Notes: generated by a model from the letters alone, not told the origin. 64,000 bases of DNA from Candidatus Eisenbergiella pullistercoris (GCA_019115665.1 DXDD01000036.1:1-64000), one strand, 5' to 3'. Counted from the first letter of the stretch, positions 50,789 to 59,558 are shown. Program-made: numbers and translations.

Positions 50789-51833
50789 ATCGTTTTCCAT
50801 CGGCTCCCGCACCATAGGCGAAAACAGTCCGGTCTTCATCGTGGCGGAAATGTCGGCCAACCATCTCCAGGACTACCACAGAGCCCTGGAGATCATCCAT
50901 GCGGCGAGGGAAGCCGGAGCGGATGCCGTCAAGCTGCAGACCTATACCGCGGACACCATCACCCTGGACTGCGATACCCCCGATTTTCAGATCAACGAGG
51001 GAACCGTCTGGGACGGAACCACCCTCCACAGGCTGTACGAGGAGGCTTATACTCCCTGGGAGTGGCAGCCGAAGCTGATGGAGGAAGCGAACCGGCTGGG
51101 AATGGAATGCTTTTCCTCCCCCTTCGATCCCACGGCGGTGGATTTCATGGCGTCCATGAACATGCCCGCCTACAAAGTGGCCTCCTATGAGATCACCGAC
51201 ATCCCCCTCATCCGCCGGATCGCCCGCCTGCATAAGCCCGTGATCCTGGCGACGGGAGTGGCCTACCTGAAGGATATCGAACGCGCCCTCGCGGCCTGCC
51301 GGGAGGAAGGAAACGAGGACGTGCTTCTGATGAAATGCGTCTCCGCCTATCCCACCCCCTATGAGGACATCCATCTGAACATGATGCCCACCCTGGGCCG
51401 TACCTTCGGCTGCCTCACCGGCCTTTCCGACCATTCCATGGGAAACGCCGTAGCCACCGCCGCGGTCGCCCTGGGCGCGCGGATGATCGAGAAGCATCTG
51501 ACCCTGCGCCGCGCGGACGGCGGCCCGGACGGCTCCTTTTCCATGGAGCCGGAAGAATTCGCGCAGATGGTCCAAAATATCCGCGCCGTGGAAAAGGCGC
51601 TGGGCGATACCGACTATCACCTGACCCCCGTTCAGGAGGTGGAGCACGGCGACTGCCGCTCCCTCTTCGCAGCCGCGGATATCGCGGCCGGAGAGGAGCT
51701 GACGCCTGAAAACGTGCGCTCCGTCCGCCCGGGAAACGGCCTGCACACCATGTACTATGAACAGATCCTCGGGAAAAAGGCGGCCTGCGCCATCCGGAAA
51801 GGAACGCCCATGAGCTGGGCGCTGATCCATTAA
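50781..51833 (+). CDS. pseI: Pseudaminic acid synthase
   Basis: 350-aa NeuB-family enzyme that condenses the 2,4-diacetamido sugar with phosphoenolpyruvate. FIVAEMSANH, DAVKLQTYTADTITL, CFSSPFD and GLSDHSMGN follow the PseI pattern more closely than NeuB or LegI. MIEKHLTL is near the metal site. The C-terminal antifreeze-like SAF domain contains VRSVRPGNGL. Start ATG 50781 has AAGGAGA upstream; the track ORF adds 16 residues. It ends the pse operon; the CLC gene follows after 36 bp. Confidence 0.92.
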   Translation: MNRSFSIGSRTIGENSPVFIVAEMSANHLQDYHRALEIIHAAREAGADAVKLQTYTADTITLDCDTPDFQINEGTVWDGTTLHRLYEEAYTPWEWQPKLMEEANRLGMECFSSPFDPTAVDFMASMNMPAYKVASYEITDIPLIRRIARLHKPVILATGVAYLKDIERALAACREEGNEDVLLMKCVSAYPTPYEDIHLNMMPTLGRTFGCLTGLSDHSMGNAVATAAVALGARMIEKHLTLRRADGGPDGSFSMEPEEFAQMVQNIRAVEKALGDTDYHLTPVQEVEHGDCRSLFAAADIAAGEELTPENVRSVRPGNGLHTMYYEQILGKKAACAIRKGTPMSWALIH

Positions 51834-51869
51834 AAAAGAGAAGAATCAGACAAAGGAGAAGCAGTCATT

Positions 51870-53150
51870 ATGGAAGCACTGAAGGAAGCGGTCATGCATC
51901 ACGGAAAAACCGTCGCATACAACATCGGCCAGTATCTGCGCTGGCTCTTTCTGGGAGCCGTAACCGGGCTGGTGGTGGGACTCGTCGCAGCCGCCTTTTC
52001 CCACTGCCTGACGCTGGCGACGGCTTTTCGCACCGCTCACCGCTTTCTCTTTCTCCTGCTTCCCGCGGGCGGCCTAGTCATCGTCTTTTTATACAGGACT
52101 TTTCATTATGAAAACAATCACGGGACGGATTCCATCATCGAAAGCATCCATACGAAGGTGGCCATCCCGCTGAGAATGGCGGGCCTGATCTTTGTTTCCA
52201 CCGTCATCACCATTCTGTTCGGCGGCTCCGTGGGCCGGGAAAGCGCCGCCCTGCAGATGGGCGCGTCCCTTGGCACCTCGGTGGGAAATCTGTTCCGGCT
52301 GGATGAGAAGGACAAGAAGATCATCCTGATGAGCGGCATGGCGGCGGCCTTCTCCGCCCTGTTCGGCACGCCCATGACCGCCTCCTTTTTCGCCATGGAG
52401 GTTTCCAGCGTGGGCATCATGTACTACGCCGCCCTGGTCCCCTGCATCTGCGCGGCCCTGATCGCCAGACAGACCGCCCTGTTTCTGGGCGTAGAGACGG
52501 ACGTATTCCGTGCGCCAAATTCCATCGAGCTTTCCCTGCTCTCCGGCCTGAAGGTGGTCTTTCTTGCGGCCTGCTGCGCGGCGGTGAGCATTCTGTTCTG
52601 CCTCATGCTGCAGCTCATGCACATGCTCATGGCCCGCTTTTTCAAAAATCTGTACCTGCGCGTCGTTGCCGGAGGTTTTCTCATCATCCTGCTCACCCTC
52701 CTTGTCCGCAGCCAGGATTATCTGGGAACCGGCATGGACATCATCGAGCAGGCCCTCGCCGGGAGCGCCCTGCCATGGGCCTTCGCGCTGAAGATCCTGT
52801 TCACCGCCATCACCATTGCTGCGGGCTATAAGGGCGGAGAGATCGTCCCCTCCCTCTTCATCGGCGCCACCTTCGGCTGCTTCCTTGGCCCCCTCATCGG
52901 CCTTCCGGCCTCCCTGGGCGCGGCCGTGGGCATGGTCGCCCTCTTCTGCGGCGTCACCAACTGCCCGGTGGCCTCCCTGCTCATCTCCTTTGAGCTGTTC
53001 GGCTTCAGCGACGCCTATTATTTCCTCATCGCCATCGCCACCAGCTACATGCTCTCCGGCTACTTCAGCCTCTACCACACCCAGCGGATCACCTACTCCA
53101 AGTTTGAGAACCGCTTCGTGGACCGGCCCACCAGCAGCTGGTTTACCTGA
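51870..53150 (+). CDS. CLC-family anion channel or antiporter
   Basis: 426-aa membrane protein with about 10-11 helices. GGSVGRESAA (gating Glu in the GRE motif), the KGGEIVPSLFIGATFG anion-binding segment and GVTNCPVASLLISFELFG near the end are visible. The last two resemble fluoride-specific CLC-F proteins (ATNTPLA, IELFG), but the residues after GRE differ. Chloride or fluoride handling is therefore open. No crcB-type fluoride riboswitch is seen in the 36-bp gap before it. SD AAAGGAG. It may be co-transcribed with the pse operon. Confidence 0.85.
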   Translation: MEALKEAVMHHGKTVAYNIGQYLRWLFLGAVTGLVVGLVAAAFSHCLTLATAFRTAHRFLFLLLPAGGLVIVFLYRTFHYENNHGTDSIIESIHTKVAIPLRMAGLIFVSTVITILFGGSVGRESAALQMGASLGTSVGNLFRLDEKDKKIILMSGMAAAFSALFGTPMTASFFAMEVSSVGIMYYAALVPCICAALIARQTALFLGVETDVFRAPNSIELSLLSGLKVVFLAACCAAVSILFCLMLQLMHMLMARFFKNLYLRVVAGGFLIILLTLLVRSQDYLGTGMDIIEQALAGSALPWAFALKILFTAITIAAGYKGGEIVPSLFIGATFGCFLGPLIGLPASLGAAVGMVALFCGVTNCPVASLLISFELFGFSDAYYFLIAIATSYMLSGYFSLYHTQRITYSKFENRFVDRPTSSWFT

Positions 53151-53184
53151 GCGCGGCAAAATTCCCATCTTCCTCCGGAAACGC

Positions 53185-53213
53185 TTGCGTTCCAAACAAA
53201 TTGCGCGTATGAT
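53185..53213 (+). promoter_or_regulatory. Promoter of pncB
   Basis: TTGCGT, 17-bp spacer, TATGAT, 90 bp upstream of the chosen pncB ATG. Confidence 0.6.
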
Positions 53214-53303
53214 ATGGATAACCGCCACGGCGGACCGGCGGGGCGTTTCCGCTTTCCCTCCGGCCCGGCCTGCCGCAAAATCAGGAAGAAGGGGGAAAGC
53301 CTC

Positions 53304-54758
53304 ATGCAAACACGCAATCTCACCCTCATGACCGACCTGTATGAGCTGACGATGATGCAGGGTTATTTCCGGAATATGGACCGGAACGAAACGGTCATTT
53401 TCGACGCCTTTTACCGCAATAATCCCATGGAATCCGGCTATGCCATCTGCGCCGGGCTTCAGCAGGTCATCGAATATATTGAAAACCTGCATTTCGGGGA
53501 AGACGAGCTCTCCTATCTGAAGAGCCTGGGCATCTTCGATGAGGATTTTCTGGATTATCTGAAAACCTTCCGTTTTTCCGGAAGCGTCTATGCCATCCCG
53601 GAAGGAAGCGTCATGTTTCCCCGGGAGCCCATGATCAAGGTCATCGCTCCCATCATGGAGGCGCAGCTTGTAGAAACCGCCATTCTGAACATCGTGAATC
53701 ATCAGAGCCTGATCGCTACCAAGACCTCTCGCGTCTGCTATGCGGCCAGAGGCGACGGCATCATGGAGTTCGGCCTGCGCCGCGCTCAGGGGCCGGACGC
53801 GGGCATCTACGGGGCAAGAGCCGCCATGATCGGCGGCTGCATCGGCACCAGCAACGTGCTGGCCGGGCAGATGTTTGACGTTCCCGTAAAGGGCACCCAC
53901 GCCCACAGCTGGATCATGAGCTTCCCGGACGAATATACCGCCTTTAAAACCTACGCGGACATGTACCCTTCCGCCTGCATCCTGCTGGTGGATACCTATG
54001 ATACCTTAAAATCCGGCGTTCCCAACGCCATCCGCGTTTTCACCGAGATGCGGGAAGCGGGGATCCCCCTGACCTTCTACGGCATCCGCCTGGACAGCGG
54101 CGACCTGGCCTATCTTTCCAAGAAAGCCAGAAAAATGCTGGATGAAGCAGGATTTCCGGACGCGGTCATCTCCGCCTCCAACGACCTGGACGAGTACCTG
54201 ATCGACAGCCTGAAGGCTCAGGGCTGTACGGTGACCTCCTGGGGCGTGGGAACCCACATGATCACCTCCAAGAACTGGCCTTCCTTCGGCGGCGTGTACA
54301 AGCTGGCCGCCATCATGGATGAAAACGGAACCTTCGTTCCCAAGATCAAGCTCTCCGAGAACAGTGAAAAGATCACCAATCCCGGAAACAAGGTCATCCA
54401 CCGGGTCTATGAAAAGGAAACCGGAAAGCTGAAGGCGGATCTCATCGCCCTGGCCGACGAGACCTTCCGGGAGGACGAGCCTCTGCTCCTGTTCGATCCT
54501 CTGGAGCCCTGGAAGAAAACCCTTCTGCCGGCCGGAAGCTTCATCCTGCGCGACCTGATGATCCCCGTCTTTCTGGACGGAAAATGCGTCTATACCTCGC
54601 CCAGCGTCATGGAGATCCGGGAATACTGCCGGAAGGAGCTGGATACCCTGTGGGATGAGACCAGGCGTCTCGTCAACCCCCATCAGGTCTATGTGGACCT
54701 TTCTCAGAAGCTGTATGACACCAAGCTGAGGCTGCTGGATCAGATGGGACAGATCTGA
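53304..54758 (+). CDS. pncB: Nicotinate phosphoribosyltransferase
   Basis: 484-aa enzyme that makes nicotinate mononucleotide in NAD salvage. LMTDLYELTMMQGYF is the family N-terminus, GTHAHSW contains the His phosphorylated during ATP use, and IRLDSGDLAYLSK and SNDLDEY form the phosphoribosyl site. The track ORF adds 30 residues upstream. ATG 53304 follows AAGGGGGAAAG. A nicotinamidase-like gene lies at 60070 on the other strand and would feed the same pathway. Confidence 0.94.
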   Translation: MQTRNLTLMTDLYELTMMQGYFRNMDRNETVIFDAFYRNNPMESGYAICAGLQQVIEYIENLHFGEDELSYLKSLGIFDEDFLDYLKTFRFSGSVYAIPEGSVMFPREPMIKVIAPIMEAQLVETAILNIVNHQSLIATKTSRVCYAARGDGIMEFGLRRAQGPDAGIYGARAAMIGGCIGTSNVLAGQMFDVPVKGTHAHSWIMSFPDEYTAFKTYADMYPSACILLVDTYDTLKSGVPNAIRVFTEMREAGIPLTFYGIRLDSGDLAYLSKKARKMLDEAGFPDAVISASNDLDEYLIDSLKAQGCTVTSWGVGTHMITSKNWPSFGGVYKLAAIMDENGTFVPKIKLSENSEKITNPGNKVIHRVYEKETGKLKADLIALADETFREDEPLLLFDPLEPWKKTLLPAGSFILRDLMIPVFLDGKCVYTSPSVMEIREYCRKELDTLWDETRRLVNPHQVYVDLSQKLYDTKLRLLDQMGQI

Positions 54759-54857
54759 CAGATTTAAAAAATGGGCCGGACGCTTTCCGCGCTGCCGCTG
54801 TTTGAGGGCAGGCCGTGGTCCTGCCCCGATGATCGCAATAGAAATGGGAGGAACCTT

Positions 54858-55742
54858 ATGCTGAAAATCGTTACCGACTCCGCTTCCGATCTGCCGGAGG
54901 AGATCATAAACCGCTACGGACTGCACGTCATCCCCACCCCCGTGGTGATCGACGATGTGGATTATCTGGACGGGAAAACCATAAAAACAAAGGAATTTTA
55001 TCATATTCTGGACGACACTTCCAGAAATGTGCGTACCTATCACATCAATCCGGCCATGTTCGAGGACGCTTTCCGCCCCTATGCCGAGCGGGGAGACAGC
55101 GTGCTCTATCTGTGCTTCTCTACGGGGATCGCCGGGACCTTCAACGCCGCGAATATCGCCAGGACGAACATTCTGGAGGATCATCCCGATTTTGACCTGA
55201 CCATTTTCGACACCAAATGCGCTTCCGCCGGCTTCGGCCTGCTGGTGAGAAAGCTCCTGATCATGCAGGAGCACGGCGCGTCCAAAGAGCTTCTGCTGGA
55301 GGCGGCGGAATTCTACCGCGCCCACATCCACCATGTGGTCACGGTAAACACCCTGGCCTATCTGATCAAGGGCGGCCGTCTTTCCAAATTTAAGGGAAAC
55401 ATTGCCGAAACGCTGGATATGAAGCCCATCCTGATCATTGACGCAAACGGTTCCCTGCAGGTGCTCAAAACCGTGCGGGGCCGCAAGAAATCCCTGAAAA
55501 CCCTGGTGGACTATGCCGCCGAGCACAGCGCGGAGCCGGAAAAGCAGCTGTTTTCCCTCTGCCACGGCGAGGATGAGGAGGCCATTCATACGCTTACGGA
55601 AATGGTGGAAGAACGTCTCCATCCCGCTGAGATCATGATCTCCGTGGTCGGCTGCGCCATCGGCGCGCATACGGGCCGCGGCATCGCCGCCGTCTGCTTC
55701 CTGGACGCTTCGGAAGAAAAGTACAGGAAGTATCTGGACTGA
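54858..55742 (+). CDS. DegV family fatty-acid-binding protein
   Basis: 294-aa two-domain protein. MLKIVTDSASDLPEE is the classic DegV start; CFSTGIAGTFNAAN and LIKGGRLSK are the conserved acid-contact and hinge segments. Members (FakB-like) bind fatty acids for FakA kinase; fakA is not present here. The start with GGGAGG is 88 bp past the track start. The C-terminal VVGCAIGAHTG is typical. It follows pncB within 100 bp. Confidence 0.93.
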   Translation: MLKIVTDSASDLPEEIINRYGLHVIPTPVVIDDVDYLDGKTIKTKEFYHILDDTSRNVRTYHINPAMFEDAFRPYAERGDSVLYLCFSTGIAGTFNAANIARTNILEDHPDFDLTIFDTKCASAGFGLLVRKLLIMQEHGASKELLLEAAEFYRAHIHHVVTVNTLAYLIKGGRLSKFKGNIAETLDMKPILIIDANGSLQVLKTVRGRKKSLKTLVDYAAEHSAEPEKQLFSLCHGEDEEAIHTLTEMVEERLHPAEIMISVVGCAIGAHTGRGIAAVCFLDASEEKYRKYLD

Positions 55743-55743
55743 T

Positions 55744-56382
55744 ATGGGAAGCCCGGCGCTTTCCATAATCAGCGCCCTGCTTACGGCGCTCTGGGGAACG
55801 GTCTATTTCCGGAACCGGAAAAACGAAAAAAAATGGCCTCTCGCTTTCAAGGCGGCTGCCACCTGCATGCCCCTGGGAGAGGCCTTTTTCTGTTGTCTTT
55901 CCGGCGGTTTTCAGAATCCCGTCTGTATGGGGATCGCGGCGGGCGCTTTTTTCTGCGCGGCGGCGGATGTGCTCCTTGAGCTTCATTTTCTCTCCGGAAT
56001 GGGGGTGTTTGCCCTCGGACACGTCTGTTTCCTTGCCGCCCTGCTGTCCGCCGCGCCGCTCTCCGGCCGGCATCTGATTTTCTTCCTCCTCCTGTTTGCC
56101 GCAAGCCTCCTGTTCCATGGAAGAAAGCTGCCCCAAACAGGAGCGCTGGCGCTTCCCATCGTCCTCTACGGCGCCCTGCTTTCCGCCATGACCGCCGCGG
56201 CCCTTGCCGTTTTTCCCCAGGCTCCCGGAGCAGCCGCAGGGGCCCTGCTCTTTTACATTTCCGACAACATGATCTGTCTGCGCCTTTACCGGCCGGACCA
56301 TTCCGACACGTTTTCCGCCTTCGTCCTCATTTTCTATTATTCCGCCATATGGCTGCTGTGCAGCTCGGCCTGTTTTTTCTGA
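55744..56382 (+). CDS. YhhN-like membrane protein
   Basis: 212-aa membrane protein with about eight short helices. KAAATCMPLGEAFF, the Asp-containing FFCAAADVLLELHF and LGHVCFLAAL, plus ISDNMICLRLY near the end, fit the YhhN/TMEM86 family. That family includes lysoplasmalogenases. It starts 1 bp after degV stops, so the two are co-transcribed. Substrate in this bacterium is unknown. Confidence 0.75.
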   Translation: MGSPALSIISALLTALWGTVYFRNRKNEKKWPLAFKAAATCMPLGEAFFCCLSGGFQNPVCMGIAAGAFFCAAADVLLELHFLSGMGVFALGHVCFLAALLSAAPLSGRHLIFFLLLFAASLLFHGRKLPQTGALALPIVLYGALLSAMTAAALAVFPQAPGAAAGALLFYISDNMICLRLYRPDHSDTFSAFVLIFYYSAIWLLCSSACFF

Positions 56383-56417
56383 AGGCTTGCCCGTCTCCGC
56401 TTTTCCGGCTGCGCCGT

Positions 56418-57416
56418 TTACTCCTGCGGCCGCACAGTCCGGCCGCAGCCGTTAAAGGCCGCGAACCGCCGGATGCACCGATCCAGCGCCGCATCAAACG
56501 CTTTTGTCCGGCGCATGCCCTCCTCCAGCCAGATATGCTTCACCAGGAGAATCCTCTCTTTTTTCCCACCTTCCGAAAAAGTTTCTTCCCCCTTCGCCGC
56601 CGCTTCCACACGTCCCGCAAACCTGTCCCCGTAGAGCAGGGGCAGGACGTAGAAGCCGTATTTTCTTTTTGCCTGAGGCGTATAGATTTCCCAGGTATAC
56701 TCGAAACCGAACAGCTCCCGAATCAGCCTCCGGTCCCACAGCAGGCCAACCGCGCCGATGCGGCGCAGTATGCGCCAACGCTGATGTGCCGCGTCGTCCG
56801 GAAGGGGATCGGGAGCATCGAGAAGGGTACGGGGCAGGTACTTTTCCGCCAGATCATAAAACTTCCTCGCTCCCTTTTTATGATGGATGATCAGCTCGCC
56901 GGTGGAGTAAAGCTGCTCCAGCGCCGCCCGCGCGGCATTGGACTTTCCTCCCCAGTTTCCGCTCCAGTGGATATGGGAATGCCAGTACACCTCTCCCTCA
57001 ACTGGCAGACTGTCGGAGCTTGCCGGACCATGCTCACGAAGCCAGGAAACCGTCTGCTCCTCCAGCCTGTCAAGCCCCTCAAAACTCCTGCCGCCCTCCC
57101 TGGCTGCCCGGCGGTAGCGTTCAAAATACGGCCAGTCCTCCACCGGCCAGATGGACAGGTTCTTATCCGGATAATCCACCAGACTGCGGTCCTCATACAG
57201 AAGCGCATACAGCATGTCTTTGGTAAATCCCTTCACCCGGGACTGCAGCGTCAGCTCCGCATTTTTGCCGCAGACATCCACCGGGTCAAACTGGATACAT
57301 CCAGCCTGCCGCACATATTCCAGGGCTCCCTGTTTTCCTTTGAAACGGTACGTTCCCAGAAGCCCCTGCTTTCGCAGAATAAACTGTCTTGCCTGCCGGT
57401 TTGTTAAAGCGATCAT
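56418..57416 (-). CDS. YcaQ/AlkX-like winged-helix DNA glycosylase family protein
   Basis: 332-aa HTH_42 family protein with several winged-helix repeats. CIQFDPVDVCGKN contains the QxD pair that is catalytic in YcaQ/AlkZ-type glycosylases, which remove bulky alkyl adducts and unhook DNA crosslinks. Other recognisable parts are HWSGNWGGKS and FGFEYTWEIYTPQAKR near the C-terminal half. It is a single gene, convergent with the YhhN gene. The exact lesion is unknown. Confidence 0.8.
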   Translation of the reverse strand: MIALTNRQARQFILRKQGLLGTYRFKGKQGALEYVRQAGCIQFDPVDVCGKNAELTLQSRVKGFTKDMLYALLYEDRSLVDYPDKNLSIWPVEDWPYFERYRRAAREGGRSFEGLDRLEEQTVSWLREHGPASSDSLPVEGEVYWHSHIHWSGNWGGKSNAARAALEQLYSTGELIIHHKKGARKFYDLAEKYLPRTLLDAPDPLPDDAAHQRWRILRRIGAVGLLWDRRLIRELFGFEYTWEIYTPQAKRKYGFYVLPLLYGDRFAGRVEAAAKGEETFSEGGKKERILLVKHIWLEEGMRRTKAFDAALDRCIRRFAAFNGCGRTVRPQE

Positions 57417-57504
57417 TTTCAGTCTTCCTCCCTTGCCGCGCCAGTCCCCCTGCGACAGTCCCTGTTTTCTTCACGCAGGCACACCTGTATAAGGCCTCCG
57501 CAGA

Positions 57505-57918
57505 TCAGTCCGGCCGGAAGGACAAAAACACGGCGTCCCGAAAGATGAGCGTCCCCCGCATGCCAACGGCAAGCGCGCCTGCCTGTCTGGCCGACAGGGA
57601 CAGCTCCACCTTAGAATCATCTTCAAGCAGAAAAGTAACCCGGCATCTGCCGTCTCCACCCGGGCAGACCATCCCGTTCCGGGTCAGGTACTGAGCGGGG
57701 TTGATCCGGCTGACAGGCTCAATACCCGCAACCTTCGCATGAGGCTGTGTGGTCCTGCTTCTGCCGAGCATAAAAATCAGAAACAGCGCCGCCGCTGCCA
57801 GAATGACGAGAAAGATCCTTCTGACGGGCATCCCCGCCGGAGCGGACGGCATCAGCCACACAATGGCAAGGGCAATGACATCAACGGCAAGAAGTGTGGA
57901 GAGACTGACTTTCTTCAT
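57505..57918 (-). CDS. DUF2500-like small membrane protein
   Basis: 137-aa protein with two N-terminal hydrophobic helices (residues about 5-23 and 33-50). A beta-rich tail ends GTLIFRDAVFLSF, resembling the end of DUF2500/YhhM proteins. Start ATG 57918 follows GAGGAGGAAG, which lies inside the overlapping HAD-like short frame. Function unknown. Confidence 0.65.
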   Translation of the reverse strand: MKKVSLSTLLAVDVIALAIVWLMPSAPAGMPVRRIFLVILAAAALFLIFMLGRSRTTQPHAKVAGIEPVSRINPAQYLTRNGMVCPGGDGRCRVTFLLEDDSKVELSLSARQAGALAVGMRGTLIFRDAVFLSFRPD

Positions 57919-58009
57919 GGGCTTCCTCCTCGTGCAAAGCGGAAATGGTCTTATCATCCCTTAACAGCGTTCCGTCCGGATCGGTTACAATCATTCCGGT
58001 TTTCACCAT
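57881..58009 (-). pseudogene. Short HAD (Cof-type) N-terminal remnant
   Basis: A 42-codon frame, too short for the ORF track, starts at ATG 58009 with a strong SD (GGAGGTAAGT). It encodes VTDPDGTLLRDDKTIS, the first motif of Cof-type HAD hydrolases (DxDGTLL), then runs into unrelated sequence and stops inside the DUF2500-like gene, overlapping its start by 38 bp. It looks like the 5' end of a deleted phosphatase gene that now serves as a translated leader. Confidence 0.65.
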
Positions 58010-58119
58010 ACTTACCTCCGTGCTTTTAAATCATTTTACCATATTTCATTCGGGCTGTGTATATTCTGTCGTGAAACAGCCTTTTTTGTGTATGTACACA
58101 TTTTTTAGTAACATAATCG

Positions 58120-58163
58120 AAAAAGCCGCGGCAGCTGCTCGCTTTGGAGCAACGGCCGCAGCC
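58120..58163 (-). terminator. Terminator of spoVT
   Basis: Minus strand: GCTGCGGC ... GCCGCGGC stem with an inner GCTC/GAGC hairpin, followed by TTTTT. It lies about 26 nt downstream of the spoVT stop. Confidence 0.75.
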
Positions 58164-58188
58164 TCCTTTTGCTATCGGTCAGAGCCTT

Positions 58189-58740
58189 TCACTGTTCCAT
58201 CTGTCTTCCCAGAAAGCCTGCGGCAGACAGGACCAGCTTCTGCTCCACCTCGCCCATCTTTCCCTTCGCGTCGTTGTTCAGAAGCACCGCCGCGCCGATC
58301 ACGTCGCCCTCGCAGATGATCGGGCAGATCGCTTCATTGACATATTCCGCTTCTCCCTCTCCCTCGCCGAACACCGGGATAAAATTCCGATCTCCCTTTG
58401 CCGCCAGAATGCTCTCCCTTCTCTCAATAGCCTCCTCCAGCTGGCTGCTGATGCTTTTTCCCAGAAACGCCTTACAGCCGCCCGCAGCCGCAATGAACTG
58501 ATCCCGGTCCGCGATCAGCGTCATCTGCCCGGACGCCTGAGCCAGGCTCTCCGCATACTGTCTGGCAAAGGTACTCATTTCCCCGATGGGCGAATATTTT
58601 TTCAGGATGATCTCTCCCTCCCTGTCGGTAAAGATCTCCAGCGGGTCGCTCTCCCGGATGCGCAGGGTCCTGCGGATCTCCTTTGGGATTACAATTCGCC
58701 CAAGATCGTCTATTCTACGTACGATTCCCGTTGCTTTCAT
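58189..58740 (-). CDS. spoVT: Stage V sporulation regulator SpoVT
   Basis: 183-aa AbrB-type regulator of late forespore genes. The N-terminal swapped-hairpin DNA-binding domain reads ATGIVRRIDDLGRIVIPKEIRRTL. It is followed by a linker and a GAF-like domain (about residues 55-183) ending FLGRQMEQ. Start ATG 58740 follows GGAGGAATTTTTTAT; the track adds 11 residues. SpoVT in Bacillus is made under sigma-G and lies near mfd, as here. The leader has unusual structure: see the hairpin at 58743-58808. Confidence 0.92.
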   Translation of the reverse strand: MKATGIVRRIDDLGRIVIPKEIRRTLRIRESDPLEIFTDREGEIILKKYSPIGEMSTFARQYAESLAQASGQMTLIADRDQFIAAAGGCKAFLGKSISSQLEEAIERRESILAAKGDRNFIPVFGEGEGEAEYVNEAICPIICEGDVIGAAVLLNNDAKGKMGEVEQKLVLSAAGFLGRQMEQ

Positions 58741-58742
58741 AT

Positions 58743-58808
58743 AAAAAATTCCTCCGTCTACTGTACTTTCCAAGTCTGGAAATAGTATCTGTAAACGGAG
58801 GAATTTTA
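58743..58808 (-). promoter_or_regulatory. Hairpin hiding the spoVT ribosome binding site
   Basis: On the minus strand AAAATTCCTCCGTTTACAG pairs with CAGTAGACGGAGGAATTTT (one mismatch, one G-U). A nested TTTCCA/TGGAAA hairpin forms in the loop and T-run bases follow. The right arm contains the spoVT SD. RNA read through from lrgB would include both arms. Confidence 0.75.
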
Positions 58809-58811
58809 TAC
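58783..58811 (-). promoter_or_regulatory. Sigma-G-like promoter of spoVT
   Basis: Minus strand: GTATA, 17-bp spacer, GATACTA. This matches the sigma-G type (GHATR and CATWHTA) at all but one -10 base. Predicted RNA would start near 58776, inside the hairpin loop, and so lack the left arm. Confidence 0.55.
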
Positions 58812-58865
58812 CTGAATCATTCGGATGGAGAGGCGAATTTTCTGACGCCGGAAATCAAACGGCCT

Positions 58866-59558
58866 CTACAGAGCCATTGCGAACACCACCGTCACGATCC
58901 CGCAGATGCCGATGGCAAGCCCGCTCATGGCCCCTTCCGTCTCTCCGATTTCAATGGCCTTGGAGGTGCCCACCGCATGGCTGCACGCGCCGATGGCAAG
59001 GCCCGCCGTCATGGCGTCCTTCACCTGGAAGAGCCGGATCAGGAAGGGCGCGAGAATGCTTCCCATGATCCCGGTCAGGATGACCGCCGCCACCGTGATG
59101 GAGGAAATGCCTCCATGGCCCTCCGCGATGCCCACCGCGATGGGGGTAGTCACGGATTTGGGAAGCAGAGAGTACGTCATCGCCTCATCCAGCCCGAACA
59201 GGCGACAGAGAAGGAACACGCTTCCCATGGAGGTGAGAGAACCCGCCGCGCAGCCCGCCAGGATCGGCAGCCAGTTCTTCTTCAGAAGCTCCACCCGCGT
59301 ATAAACCGATACCGCCAGGCAACTGGTGGCGGGGGCGAGAAACATGTTGATGATGCTCCCGCCCTCATTGTAGCTCTCATAAGGGATCTTAAACAGCAGA
59401 AGCACGCCCGATACCAGAACGATGGCGATGATCAGGGGATTGCAGATCACAAGCCCCGTCTTTTTCTGAATCCAAACGCCGATGGAAAACGCCGCAACGC
59501 TGAGGGCGATCCCGAAAAACGGCGAGCTGACCAGCTCAGACAAAACCTGTTCAGACAT
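58866..59558 (-). CDS. lrgB: LrgB/CidB family membrane protein
   Basis: 230-aa protein with about seven helices. NPLIIAIVLVSG, APATSCLAVSVY, SVTTPIAVGIAEGHGG and ACSHAVGTSKAIE are all LrgB features. LrgAB-type pairs have been linked to murein hydrolase control or to pyruvate uptake. It overlaps the end of lrgA by 8 bp. Confidence 0.93.
   Translation of the reverse strand: MSEQVLSELVSSPFFGIALSVAAFSIGVWIQKKTGLVICNPLIIAIVLVSGVLLLFKIPYESYNEGGSIINMFLAPATSCLAVSVYTRVELLKKNWLPILAGCAAGSLTSMGSVFLLCRLFGLDEAMTYSLLPKSVTTPIAVGIAEGHGGISSITVAAVILTGIMGSILAPFLIRLFQVKDAMTAGLAIGACSHAVGTSKAIEIGETEGAMSGLAIGICGIVTVVFAMAL

Noticed and set aside
51834-51869. Fluoride (crcB) riboswitch before the CLC gene
   Set aside because: The gap is only 36 bp and contains just the SD region.
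52089-53906. 605-aa minus-strand ORF
   Set aside because: Shadow of the CLC gene and pncB, both well supported on the plus strand.
54006-55766. 586-aa minus-strand ORF
   Set aside because: Shadow of pncB and degV; no family features.
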